Positions 7,006 through 14,098 of a stretch of DNA of 28,458 nt are shown piece after piece; position 1 is the first letter of the stretch, and every line of letters starts with the position of its first letter. A program made the position numbers and the translations under genes. The DNA lies in assembly GCA_045657465.1 (NCBI GenBank), contig JAZOTD010000011.1:1-28458 (forward strand). The letters are read 5' to 3'. The notes under the pieces were generated by a model. That model was given only the letters and a program-made list of their open reading frames with translations. It was not told where the DNA came from and ran no database searches. This stretch comes from RGIG1681 sp045657465 (GTDB lineage: Bacteria > Bacillota > Clostridia > Christensenellales > UBA1242).

Positions 7006-7545
7006 TTATTTTCCGCTATGACCAAATCTGCCATCACCACGTTCAGATTCAAAGTGCAAAAGATCTTGATATGACACTTCTTTAACTTCAAGTGCAGGAA
7101 CCTCTTGAACAACGAGTTGACAAATGGCTTTTGTGTATGGATAGATAATGCACTCATCTTTTTGATAAGTTTCTCCATTAACCACAAATTCATCATCAAG
7201 ATCAGCTTCTGCAATTTTTGAAATGATAAATGGTTTTTTGTTTGTGTTGTATGTCAAAATAAAATATTCACCGCGATATCCAGAATCAATAACACCACCT
7301 GATTTTTTAATTCCATTCTTTGCCATGCCACTACGTTCTTCTACTTGAACATAATATTTTGGCGAAAAAGCAGTTGCAATTCCTGTTGGAACTGGTCTTG
7401 TTTCACCTGGTTTAATCACAAAGAAATCTTCTTCAAAATCAGCATATGTGTCAAACCCAGCATCTTCAAGTTTTTTAGTTGGGATTTTTGCTGTTTCTCT
7501 AAGCTTTGCAAAGTAAAATTCATCATCTTTTACAATATGTTCCAT
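7006..7545 (-). CDS. dut: dUTP diphosphatase (trimeric dUTPase)
   Basis: A 179-residue dUTPase hydrolysing dUTP to dUMP and diphosphate, keeping uracil out of DNA and supplying dTMP synthesis. All five family motifs are visible: DAGFDTYA (28-35), ERSGMA (70-75), GVIDSGYRGE (84-93, with the catalytic-water Asp and the Tyr that gates the uracil), KAICQLVV (139-146), and the C-terminal P-loop-like RGDGRFGHSGK (169-179). The last motif deviates from the usual RGxGGFGSTG by Arg for Gly and His for Ser. Between motifs 3 and 4 there is an acidic insertion of about 20 residues, which explains the length above the usual 145-160. The ATG follows GGAGA, with a promoter at 7575-7604 and a terminator at 6955-6992, so it is a single-gene unit. 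Confidence 0.93.
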   Translation of the reverse strand: MEHIVKDDEFYFAKLRETAKIPTKKLEDAGFDTYADFEEDFFVIKPGETRPVPTGIATAFSPKYYVQVEERSGMAKNGIKKSGGVIDSGYRGEYFILTYNTNKKPFIISKIAEADLDDEFVVNGETYQKDECIIYPYTKAICQLVVQEVPALEVKEVSYQDLLHFESERGDGRFGHSGK

Positions 7546-7574
7546 AAAAATAATCTCCTTTTCTGTCCTCTTTT

Positions 7575-7604
7575 ATTATACCAAAAAAGTGACTATTATA
7601 TCAA
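7575..7604 (-). promoter_or_regulatory. Sigma-A promoter for dut
   Basis: On the minus strand, TTGATA, 18 bp and a perfect TATAAT, with an AGGAG-type site downstream. The leader is about 24 nt. Confidence 0.6.
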
Positions 7605-7659
7605 CTAAAATGTAGTTTTTTCAAAAATAATTATAAATTGTTACAATTTAACCAAACAT

Positions 7660-7685
7660 AAAGGCAGGTTTTTCACCCCGCCCTT
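7660..7685 (-). ncRNA. GC-rich hairpin upstream of dut, possible small RNA or attenuator
   Basis: In an otherwise AT-rich gap, the minus strand reads AAGGGCGGGG, a short loop and CCTGCCTTT, forming a 9-bp stem with two G-U pairs. On the plus strand those pairs would be A-C mismatches, which favours a minus-strand RNA. A weak promoter-like TTGACG lies about 25-30 bp upstream. There is no good T-run after it. No known family is recognised. Confidence 0.3.
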
Positions 7686-7792
7686 ATATTGTGTTTTTTC
7701 ATATCAAAACGTCAAGTTTTTACATTTTGATATTTTGGCGATAATTCACACTAAACCGCGTACATTTGACCAAGTTTTTTGATTTAGGCAAT

Positions 7793-7825
7793 ATAAAAAC
7801 ACTGACGCATTGTCAGTGTTTTTAT
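7793..7825 (-). terminator. Rho-independent terminator of mscS
   Basis: A perfect 14-bp stem (7793-7806 with 7812-7825) and 5-nt loop, core CACTGAC/GTCAGTG flanked by A5 and T5. It begins within 6 bp of the mscS stop and is the strongest hairpin in this part. Confidence 0.85.
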
Positions 7826-7830
7826 TAAAT

Positions 7831-8793
7831 TTACTTTTTAGATTTTGATTTTTTGTTTTTTGTCTTCTTTCTCATGTTTATAATCTCTGAAAGACTTGCT
7901 GTTTCAAGGTCGATATCTGTAGATTCTTCTCTAACTTTTTCAACTCTTTCAGGAAGCCCCTTGCCAATAACAGGCATTTTAACATTGTCTTTTCTTTCAC
8001 GAACTTCGAGTTGATTGAATGGCACAGAAATATCGTGACGTTTAAATTCATTATAAACATTTTCTACAACATAATAATAAACATCCCAATAGTCTGTATT
8101 ATCACACCAGCAATTTGCAAAAAAGTCAAGACTGCTTGCACCTAAATTTTTAAGTCTACAGAAAGGCTCATTGTCAAGTCTAACCTTTCCATTACTTTTC
8201 ATTACATCAACAACAACTTTTTTAACAAGCTCAACGTCAGTTTCATACGCAACCGAGAAGGTAAATTCAACTCTTCTTGTGTCATAACTTCCATTGTTTG
8301 TAACCTCATTGTTAATAAGCATTGAGTTTGGAAGAGTTATTCTTCTGTTGTCAGCTGTTGTAAGTGTTGTAAACAAAAAGTTAATATTTGTAACTGAACC
8401 ACTTGCACTTCCAACAGAAATCCAATCACCTTTTTTGAACATATGTGTTGAAACAATCACAATTCCATTTGCAACGTTTGCAATGATGTTTTGAAGAGCA
8501 ACACCAATGGCAAGAATTGCAGCTGAAAGTGCTGTGATAATTCCACCAACTTGAACACCAATAATGCTAAGCAATAAAAGTATCAGAACAAGATATAATA
8601 CAATTTTAATGAACGCCATTAAAAAACCTTGAGTTATTCCTTCCATTTTTGTTTTCTTTAACATTCTTCTGCAAATGTTAAGAATGATTTTTGCAACAAT
8701 AATGCCAAAAACCAAAACCGCAAAGAACAACACAATATCCCAAACGTTGTTGGTGAAGAAATTGACAATATCATTCCATATTTCTTTAAACAT
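7831..8793 (-). CDS. mscS: MscS-family small-conductance mechanosensitive channel
   Basis: A 320-residue inner-membrane channel that opens on membrane tension to release solutes after hypo-osmotic shock. Three membrane segments are clear: about 17-40, 57-79 and the pore helix 84-113, which has the alternating Ala/Gly pattern (ALSAAILAIGVALQNIIANV) typical of TM3. The beta domain follows (HMFKKGDWISVG, then RRITLPNSMLINNEVTN), and after it the alpha/beta cage (VEFTFSVAYETDVELVKK). The C-terminal 30 residues are very basic (MRKKTKNKKSKSKK), beyond the usual domain end. Length is slightly above E. coli MscS (286). The ATG follows GGAGA. It is transcribed alone, divergently from the nucleotidyltransferase gene, and closed by a strong terminator. 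Confidence 0.92.
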   Translation of the reverse strand: MFKEIWNDIVNFFTNNVWDIVLFFAVLVFGIIVAKIILNICRRMLKKTKMEGITQGFLMAFIKIVLYLVLILLLLSIIGVQVGGIITALSAAILAIGVALQNIIANVANGIVIVSTHMFKKGDWISVGSASGSVTNINFLFTTLTTADNRRITLPNSMLINNEVTNNGSYDTRRVEFTFSVAYETDVELVKKVVVDVMKSNGKVRLDNEPFCRLKNLGASSLDFFANCWCDNTDYWDVYYYVVENVYNEFKRHDISVPFNQLEVRERKDNVKMPVIGKGLPERVEKVREESTDIDLETASLSEIINMRKKTKNKKSKSKK

Positions 8794-8829
8794 ATTTTTC
8801 TCCTTTTTGTAAAAATTTTTGATACTTTT

Positions 8830-8857
8830 ATTTTAATATATTATAATTTTTTTTCAA
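8830..8857 (-). promoter_or_regulatory. Candidate promoter for mscS
   Basis: On the minus strand, TTGAAA, 16 bp and TAAAAT in a very AT-rich stretch. An overlapping TATAAT lacks a partner -35. Confidence 0.3.
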
Positions 8858-8910
8858 GTATTTTTTATAACTATTATATCTTTTTTGTATGGGTCATTTT
8901 TAAAATTTGC

Positions 8911-8940
8911 TTGATAGGTTTATTTGTTTGGTGCTATAAT
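8911..8940 (+). promoter_or_regulatory. Sigma-A promoter for the nucleotidyltransferase gene
   Basis: TTGATA, 18 bp and a perfect TATAAT with TG one base upstream (extended -10). The leader is about 45 nt with a strong AGGGGG ribosome site before the ATG at 8993. Confidence 0.7.
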
Positions 8941-8992
8941 TATCGTGTAAGCACATGGTGTGTTTTTACATATTATATTTTAGGGGGATCTT

Positions 8993-9916
8993 ATGAATCT
9001 TGTAATTATGGCTGCCGGAATGGGTTCTAGATTCGGTGGACTTAAACAAATTGAACCTATTGATGACAACAACAACTTTATTATTGATTATTCTATCTTT
9101 GATGCAATTAGATGCGGATTTGATAAAGTTATATTTATCATAAAAAGAGAAAACTATGATATTTTTAGAAACACTGTAGGCAAACGTATTGAAAAATTTG
9201 TTGAAACAAAATATGTTTTCCAAGAAAACACAAATGTTCCAAGCACATACACAATTCCTGCAGACAGAAAAAAACCACTTGGCACAACCCACGCTGTGCT
9301 TTGTGCAGTTCCTGAAATTGATTCAAGTTTTGCAGTTATCAACGCCGATGATTTTTATGGTTATGACGCATTTAAAACAGCTGCTGATTTCTTGAAATCA
9401 AACAAACAAAAAAATAAGTATGCTGTTATTGGATATCAAGCAGCAAACACACTTGCTGAAAACGGAACTGTTAAACGTGGCGTTTGCGAACTTAGAGAAG
9501 GAAAACTTAGTGGAATTATTGAATGCGTAATGGGTAGAGATGAAACAGGAAACATCTTGGCTCAACCACTTGAAGATGAAACCATTCCACCAGAATACAT
9601 TGCAGATGAAACACCTGTTTCAATGAATATGTTTGGCTTTACAAAAGAGTTTGGCAAATATTTGCAAACATCATTCGATGAGTTTTTAGAAATTCACAAA
9701 GATGATCTTTCAAAAGCAGAAAGCTTGCTTCCAACAACGGTTACAAGTCTTATTGAAAGAGGCGAAGTTGAAGTTGAAATGAAACCAACAACTGCAACAT
9801 GGTATGGCATCACATACAAAGAAGACAAGCCAAAAGTTGTTGCTTCTATTAAAGAACTTGTTGAAAAGGGTGATTATCCTGCAGATTTGTGGGGCAGCCT
9901 TAAAGTTAAATCTTAA
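8993..9916 (+). CDS. Sugar-phosphate-type nucleotidyltransferase family protein
   Basis: A 307-residue member of the NTP-transferase fold that joins an NTP to a sugar- or polyol-phosphate. The nucleotide-binding loop MAAGMGSRFGGLKQ sits at the N-terminus, PLGTTHA at 95-101 matches the base-recognition segment, and NADDFYG at 117-123 carries the metal-binding Asp. The rest (SMNMFGFTKEF, then MKPTTATWYGITYKEDKP) is typical of a widely distributed group annotated only as nucleotidyltransferase; the physiological sugar is unknown. It is not a standard GlgC or GalU by motif. It is a single-gene unit between its own promoter and a strong terminator. Nearby genes (glycogen operon 2.4 kb away, opposite strand) make a link to alpha-glucan supply conceivable but unproven. 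Confidence 0.85.
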   Translation: MNLVIMAAGMGSRFGGLKQIEPIDDNNNFIIDYSIFDAIRCGFDKVIFIIKRENYDIFRNTVGKRIEKFVETKYVFQENTNVPSTYTIPADRKKPLGTTHAVLCAVPEIDSSFAVINADDFYGYDAFKTAADFLKSNKQKNKYAVIGYQAANTLAENGTVKRGVCELREGKLSGIIECVMGRDETGNILAQPLEDETIPPEYIADETPVSMNMFGFTKEFGKYLQTSFDEFLEIHKDDLSKAESLLPTTVTSLIERGEVEVEMKPTTATWYGITYKEDKPKVVASIKELVEKGDYPADLWGSLKVKS

Positions 9917-9918
9917 TT

Positions 9919-9944
9919 AAAAAGACCCGCGGGGTCTTTTTTTT
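9919..9944 (+). terminator. Rho-independent terminator of the nucleotidyltransferase gene
   Basis: A perfect 10-bp stem AAAAAGACCC (9919-9928) with GGGTCTTTTT (9932-9941) around a 3-nt loop, followed by further T. Confidence 0.9.
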
Positions 9945-9963
9945 ATTAAAATAAATTTGCATA

Positions 9964-9992
9964 TTGAACTTATATGATTGCTGTGTTATAAT
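9964..9992 (+). promoter_or_regulatory. Sigma-A promoter of the first paralogue
   Basis: TTGAAC, 17 bp and a perfect TATAAT with an upstream TG (extended -10). It decides the start of the gene: an in-frame ATG at 9978 lies inside the promoter spacer and would not be transcribed, so the ATG at 10020 with AAGGAG six bases upstream is the real one. Confidence 0.7.
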
Positions 9993-10019
9993 TTCATTAA
10001 TCTCTTGAAGGAGTCTATT

Positions 10020-11090
10020 ATGAGAAAAGACACTGAAGAATTTATTGAAATGATTAATGAAATGTTAAATGAAATGTTTCATTCAAACTATGCACTGTTA
10101 CGATCTCTCACAAGATCACAAAACACCAGACCAAGCGATTTGGCAAGTGATTGGTTTAATGACAAACATCAAGCTCTTGCAGAAGATCGCAATAGTTTTT
10201 TTGAATCAATCACATCTTCTTACACTAAATGCTTTAGCGACAATGTTGACGATTATTTAAAAACAGAACAAGATAAAGTAATGCGAGCTTATCGTGTGCA
10301 TTATCACGAAGAAAAATCTTTTGATGAATGTTTTGAGGGGTTTAATATTATTGATGAAGATTTTGCTGATAAATTTTTTCAATACAACATATTAAACATC
10401 TGCGTAGACAACTCGCTATCTTTTAAACACTTATGTGAAACATATCTTGACTATCTGGAGTATTATCGTACACATTGCTCATTTATTGCATTTGCGTCAA
10501 TCATGGAAACATTAAATGATGACCTTTCAAAAAGCGGATACAAAACATTTTATTTCGAAAAACCACTTGACGAAAATGTGTCATTTATTTCAGCTGAAGA
10601 AATTTCAACAATTGAAAAATTAGCTAAAGAAATTAAAAGAAAAGTTGATAAAAACAAAAACCATTTTTCAAAAAAACGTGCCAAACTATATAAGAAAGTC
10701 CAAAATCCAAAAGTTACTGATAAATTAAAAAAAGAATTTAGAGCGGTTGATTATTATGATATTCATTATGACAATTATTCATTTTTTGCCGACGAACTTT
10801 ATTCTATGGTTAACTTTTTAAAGACCAGACTTGCAAGCGCAAACACATACAGCAAAGAATATAAAAAGCTTTCTACTATTGAAAATTTTAACGACTTTTT
10901 GTTTGGGGTTAATATTTTTGATAAAAACAATAATTATCACACAGATAAAACATATATACACCAACTTGAACGTGATCATCTTGATTATGTTGCAAGTCAG
11001 CTTGAGTTTTTATCTCAACTTAAACTTGTTTCAATTAATAACGACGAACAAGAACAAGAAGCATCAAACGATGCACCACAGCCACAATAA
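10020..11090 (+). CDS. Unrecognised helical protein, first of a tandem paralogous pair
   Basis: A 356-residue soluble, mostly helical, charged protein that I cannot place in a family. There is no signal peptide or membrane segment. It shares an ordered set of motifs with the next gene: SFDECFEGFNI (TFDDCFDGYEI in the partner), LDYLEYYR (IRYLEYYK), SGYKTFYFEKP (EGYKTFMFQKP), SFISAEEI (TLLSADKI), a Lys-rich coiled-coil-like middle, and the most conserved block FGVNIFDKNNNYHTDKTYIH (AGVNIFSSKNNYETDQIYVH) near the C-terminus. The end is a Glu/Gln/Pro tail. It has its own promoter, and the next gene's promoter begins one base after its stop. No catalytic motif is evident; a structural or scaffold role would be guesswork. 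Confidence 0.75.
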   Translation: MRKDTEEFIEMINEMLNEMFHSNYALLRSLTRSQNTRPSDLASDWFNDKHQALAEDRNSFFESITSSYTKCFSDNVDDYLKTEQDKVMRAYRVHYHEEKSFDECFEGFNIIDEDFADKFFQYNILNICVDNSLSFKHLCETYLDYLEYYRTHCSFIAFASIMETLNDDLSKSGYKTFYFEKPLDENVSFISAEEISTIEKLAKEIKRKVDKNKNHFSKKRAKLYKKVQNPKVTDKLKKEFRAVDYYDIHYDNYSFFADELYSMVNFLKTRLASANTYSKEYKKLSTIENFNDFLFGVNIFDKNNNYHTDKTYIHQLERDHLDYVASQLEFLSQLKLVSINNDEQEQEASNDAPQPQ

Positions 11091-11119
11091 TTGAAATTAA
11101 CTCTAAATTATGGTATAAT
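11091..11119 (+). promoter_or_regulatory. Sigma-A promoter of the second paralogue
   Basis: TTGAAA, 17 bp and TATAAT with upstream TG. It starts at the base after the stop codon of the first paralogue and has nearly the same architecture as that gene's promoter. Confidence 0.7.
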
Positions 11120-11148
11120 TAAATCAGTGATTAATTAACGGAGAAAAT

Positions 11149-12213
11149 ATGGATAAACAAACAATGTCATTTTTTGATGCATTAAACCAAGATATAAATC
11201 GTGTTTACACAGCAAATTATCAATGTTTAAAAGCCGCCGCACGTGAAAATCAAGATTCAACAATTGAACTCCCTACATTTTCAGGTTCCACTTGGCTTAA
11301 AGACAAAGTTGAAATTGTTGCAAAAAAAAGAAATGAATATATCAACACCATAAGCAAAACTGTTGCAACAAAAATGAGTCCAAATTTTGTTGAAGCACTA
11401 GAAAATTATAAAGTTTCATTTATGGAAAATTTTGAAGAAGTTTATGGCCCATCAGGAACTTTTGATGATTGCTTTGACGGATATGAAATAACACACCATG
11501 GATTTAAAGAAGACTATTTCAAATTAGATATTCAAAACCACCTTGCAAAAGACACATCAGCATTTAAGTGTTTGTGTTACAACTACATTAGATATCTTGA
11601 ATATTATAAACAATTAAAAATATATGAAGGTTATGTTGAAATTTTCAATTCTTTGTGTGATGATTTAAATAGTGAAGGCTACAAAACTTTCATGTTTCAA
11701 AAACCACAAAAGGGCGTGACTCTTCTTTCAGCTGACAAAATTCAAGAAATGCACGCACTTGCACTTTCACACAAAAAACGTGTTGATGTTTCTTATAAAA
11801 ACGCGTTAAAGAAAAAAGACAAAGCTTACAAAAGATTAGACACAAGCAAAGAAGAACAAAAACAAGCAGCAAAAGAAAATTATTCATATTTCTTAGCTTG
11901 CTTTGAACACGAAGAAAACCAAAATGGTTTTGTTTCTGAACTTTGCCATTTAACTGAATCTTTAATGACTCGTTTAAAGTGGGCAAACTCTACACCGGTT
12001 ATGAATAAAACAGCAGATATTTATGCTGGTTTTTATGATTTGATGGCCGGAGTAAATATCTTTAGTTCAAAAAATAACTATGAAACTGACCAAATTTATG
12101 TTCATGAAAACGAACTTGAATATTATCAATATCTTTTGGAAAAAGTTGAACTTTTAAAAACAATGAAAGTCGTTAAACTCAACAATCCACAATCTGGACC
12201 ACAAAACGGTTAA
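11149..12213 (+). CDS. Unrecognised helical protein, second of the tandem paralogous pair
   Basis: A 354-residue paralogue of the preceding gene, with the same motif order and length. The N-terminal block (MSFFDALNQDINRVYTANYQCLKAA) aligns with the partner's start (EFIEMINEMLNEMFHSNYALLRSL). The central Lys/Glu-rich segment (KKRVDVSYKNALKKKDKAYKR) is again coiled-coil-like. The C-terminal AGVNIF...NNYETDQIYVH block and the VKLNN ending match the partner. It has no membrane segment or secretion signal, and no enzyme motif. Sequence outside the blocks has diverged clearly, so the duplication is not recent. The ATG follows a GGAG site, and the gene is closed by a bidirectional hairpin shared with the convergent amylase gene. 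Confidence 0.75.
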   Translation: MDKQTMSFFDALNQDINRVYTANYQCLKAAARENQDSTIELPTFSGSTWLKDKVEIVAKKRNEYINTISKTVATKMSPNFVEALENYKVSFMENFEEVYGPSGTFDDCFDGYEITHHGFKEDYFKLDIQNHLAKDTSAFKCLCYNYIRYLEYYKQLKIYEGYVEIFNSLCDDLNSEGYKTFMFQKPQKGVTLLSADKIQEMHALALSHKKRVDVSYKNALKKKDKAYKRLDTSKEEQKQAAKENYSYFLACFEHEENQNGFVSELCHLTESLMTRLKWANSTPVMNKTADIYAGFYDLMAGVNIFSSKNNYETDQIYVHENELEYYQYLLEKVELLKTMKVVKLNNPQSGPQNG

Positions 12214-12273
12214 TAATTTATTTCTAAAAATGTAAAAATTTAATAAATTTTATTTTAAAAATACAAATGAATA

Positions 12274-12307
12274 AAAAATAACACGGAAATTATTCCGTGT
12301 TATTTTT
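12274..12307. terminator. Bidirectional terminator between convergent genes, overlapping the amylase stop codon
   Basis: A perfect 15-bp stem (12274-12288 with 12293-12307, core AACACGGAA/TTCCGTGTT) with a 4-nt loop, flanked by A- and T-runs usable in both directions. The stop codon and last two codons of the minus-strand amylase gene lie within the stem. Confidence 0.88.
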
Positions 12308-14075
12308 GTTCTATTAAAACTTCAAAACCGTGTTTTTCTAAGATGAATGAATTAATTTTTTTATTTGTAAAGAATGATTTATATTTTCCTTCTAAATTAA
12401 TTGCAAGTGGCGAGTCTTTCATATTGACCATAACCACAACACGTTCATCGTTTGAAACTCGTTCAAAAATAAACTTGCCATGCTCTGCATACAAAATATT
12501 CATTTCGCCATCTTTAAACACTTTTAATTTTCTAATTTTTGTGAGTTTTAAATACCACTCAAAAATTTCATTTTTATAGTTTTGCCAATCAAAACAACCG
12601 CGCGATGAACCATCATTGTTTTCCATGCCATATTCGTCGCCATAGAAAATTGACGGAACACCCACAACGGTAAACGACAACAATGATGCAATTTTTAAAA
12701 GTTTGAAAGCCACAACCTTGTCACCATTTGCGACATTGATAAGGTCTGAATAAAGCCTGCCTGTGTCATGTGTATTAAGGAAATTCATCAAGTTATCCAT
12801 AACAACTTTTGGGTAGTTGTTTTGAAGCATTCTTATAGTTGAAACCAAGTTTGTTGTGTCTTGGTCGCATACATATCTTAAGATTGATTCTTTAACAGGA
12901 TAGTTCATAACACTGTTAAGTTCATTGTCCGCAAAATATTTTCTGCGTCTTGAATAAGCAACTTTAGTTGAAGCATCTTCCCACACTTCACCCATGATGA
13001 CCTTGTTGTCACCATAACTTTTCACTCTGTCAGAAATTTTTTTAACAAACTCGTCAGTAATTTCGTCAACAACATCTAGTCTAACACCTGCAACACCTAG
13101 TTTTAAAAACTTGTCAAGAACACCATTTTTGCCTGCAATATAATCATGAAAATCTGTGCAATTTTCTCTTATTGCTGGAAGGGTGTCAATACCCCACCAA
13201 CTTGCATAGCGGTCTGGATATTCTGAAAAGTCATACCATTTGTAATATTTAGAATTTTTGCTTTTATATGCTCCAAGCGTGTCAAATCTGCCATATCTAT
13301 TAAAATAGATTGAATCACTGCCAGTATGGTTGTAAACACCATCAAACACAATGCCAATTCCACGCATTTTTGCCTCATCAATAAGCTGTTTAAATTCTTT
13401 TTCAGAACCAAACATTGGGTCAACACGCATATAATCAGCTGTGTCATATTTGTGACTGCTGTTTGCCATGCCGATTGGGTTTAAATAAATGGTTGTTACA
13501 CCCAAATCTTTTAAATAGTCAAGCTTTGAAATAATGCCTGCAAAATTTCCACCAAAAACTTCTTGGTTTATAACAAGCGGGTCTTTTGTGTTTTTTTGAA
13601 TGCCACCACCCCAGTCATCACGCATAATGAGCGGTTCACGTGCTGAAACTTTGCCTTTTTTACAAAACCTATCAACATAAATTTGATAAATAAGACCACC
13701 TTGCAAAGAATCTGTGCATGTGTAAGCCTTGTTTAAAACAAGCTGAAAGAAATCTTCACCTTTGTCACCAGACACATAAGAAAAGTTATTATATGTCTTG
13801 TTTAAAAATACTGAATAATCATTAAAAATTATCTTAAAATTATACCAAAAATGCCCAAAATTTTCAAAATTATATTCAATTACATACCCTTTTTGCGTTT
13901 TTTGCATAGGTAAATAACGATAATCATTTTCTGTGTCTTCACGGAGCATAAACAAAACTTCGTTTGGTGAAAGTGATTCATCAACCCATACGAAAAATTT
14001 TGTGTTGGTGTTTTTTTCTACTGGACCCTTTGGAAATTTAAAAAGCAAAGGGTCATATTTAATTAGTTTGTCCAT
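12300..14075 (-). CDS. GH13 alpha-amylase-family hydrolase (neopullulanase/cyclomaltodextrinase-like), cytoplasmic
   Basis: A 591-residue GH13 enzyme acting on alpha-1,4 (possibly also 1,6) glucans. The N-terminal ~110 residues look like a CBM34-type beta domain (FPKGPVEKNTNTKFFVWVD). The barrel motifs follow: region V-like NSSHKYDTADY, region I IVFDGVYNHTG, region II GVRLDVVDE with the nucleophile Asp, region III MGEVWED with the acid/base Glu, region IV FLNTHDTGR with the stabilising Asp, and VPSIFYGDEYGME. There is no signal peptide, so it acts on internal glycogen or maltodextrin. It lies 23 bp after glgP as the last gene of the glycogen operon and may substitute for the absent glgX-type debranching enzyme. 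The frame could begin at TTG 14078, but ATG 14075 is spaced eight bases from GGGG and is preferred. Confidence 0.87.
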   Translation of the reverse strand: MDKLIKYDPLLFKFPKGPVEKNTNTKFFVWVDESLSPNEVLFMLREDTENDYRYLPMQKTQKGYVIEYNFENFGHFWYNFKIIFNDYSVFLNKTYNNFSYVSGDKGEDFFQLVLNKAYTCTDSLQGGLIYQIYVDRFCKKGKVSAREPLIMRDDWGGGIQKNTKDPLVINQEVFGGNFAGIISKLDYLKDLGVTTIYLNPIGMANSSHKYDTADYMRVDPMFGSEKEFKQLIDEAKMRGIGIVFDGVYNHTGSDSIYFNRYGRFDTLGAYKSKNSKYYKWYDFSEYPDRYASWWGIDTLPAIRENCTDFHDYIAGKNGVLDKFLKLGVAGVRLDVVDEITDEFVKKISDRVKSYGDNKVIMGEVWEDASTKVAYSRRRKYFADNELNSVMNYPVKESILRYVCDQDTTNLVSTIRMLQNNYPKVVMDNLMNFLNTHDTGRLYSDLINVANGDKVVAFKLLKIASLLSFTVVGVPSIFYGDEYGMENNDGSSRGCFDWQNYKNEIFEWYLKLTKIRKLKVFKDGEMNILYAEHGKFIFERVSNDERVVVMVNMKDSPLAINLEGKYKSFFTNKKINSFILEKHGFEVLIEQK

Positions 14076-14098
14076 CAAGCGTTCCCCTTTGCCTTTAA

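Noticed and set aside
7701..7733. Perfect 9-bp inverted repeat ATATCAAAA/TTTTGATAT as a terminator
   Set aside because: No T-run follows on either strand and no gene ends beside it; it may be chance in AT-rich DNA.
8993..9916. Reading the nucleotidyltransferase as GlgC (ADP-glucose pyrophosphorylase)
   Set aside because: It lacks the GlgC length and left-handed beta-helix C-terminal domain, and its opening motif fits a different NTP-transferase group.
9978..10019. In-frame ATG giving 14 extra residues to the first paralogue
   Set aside because: It lies between the -35 and -10 of the gene's own promoter and lacks a ribosome site.
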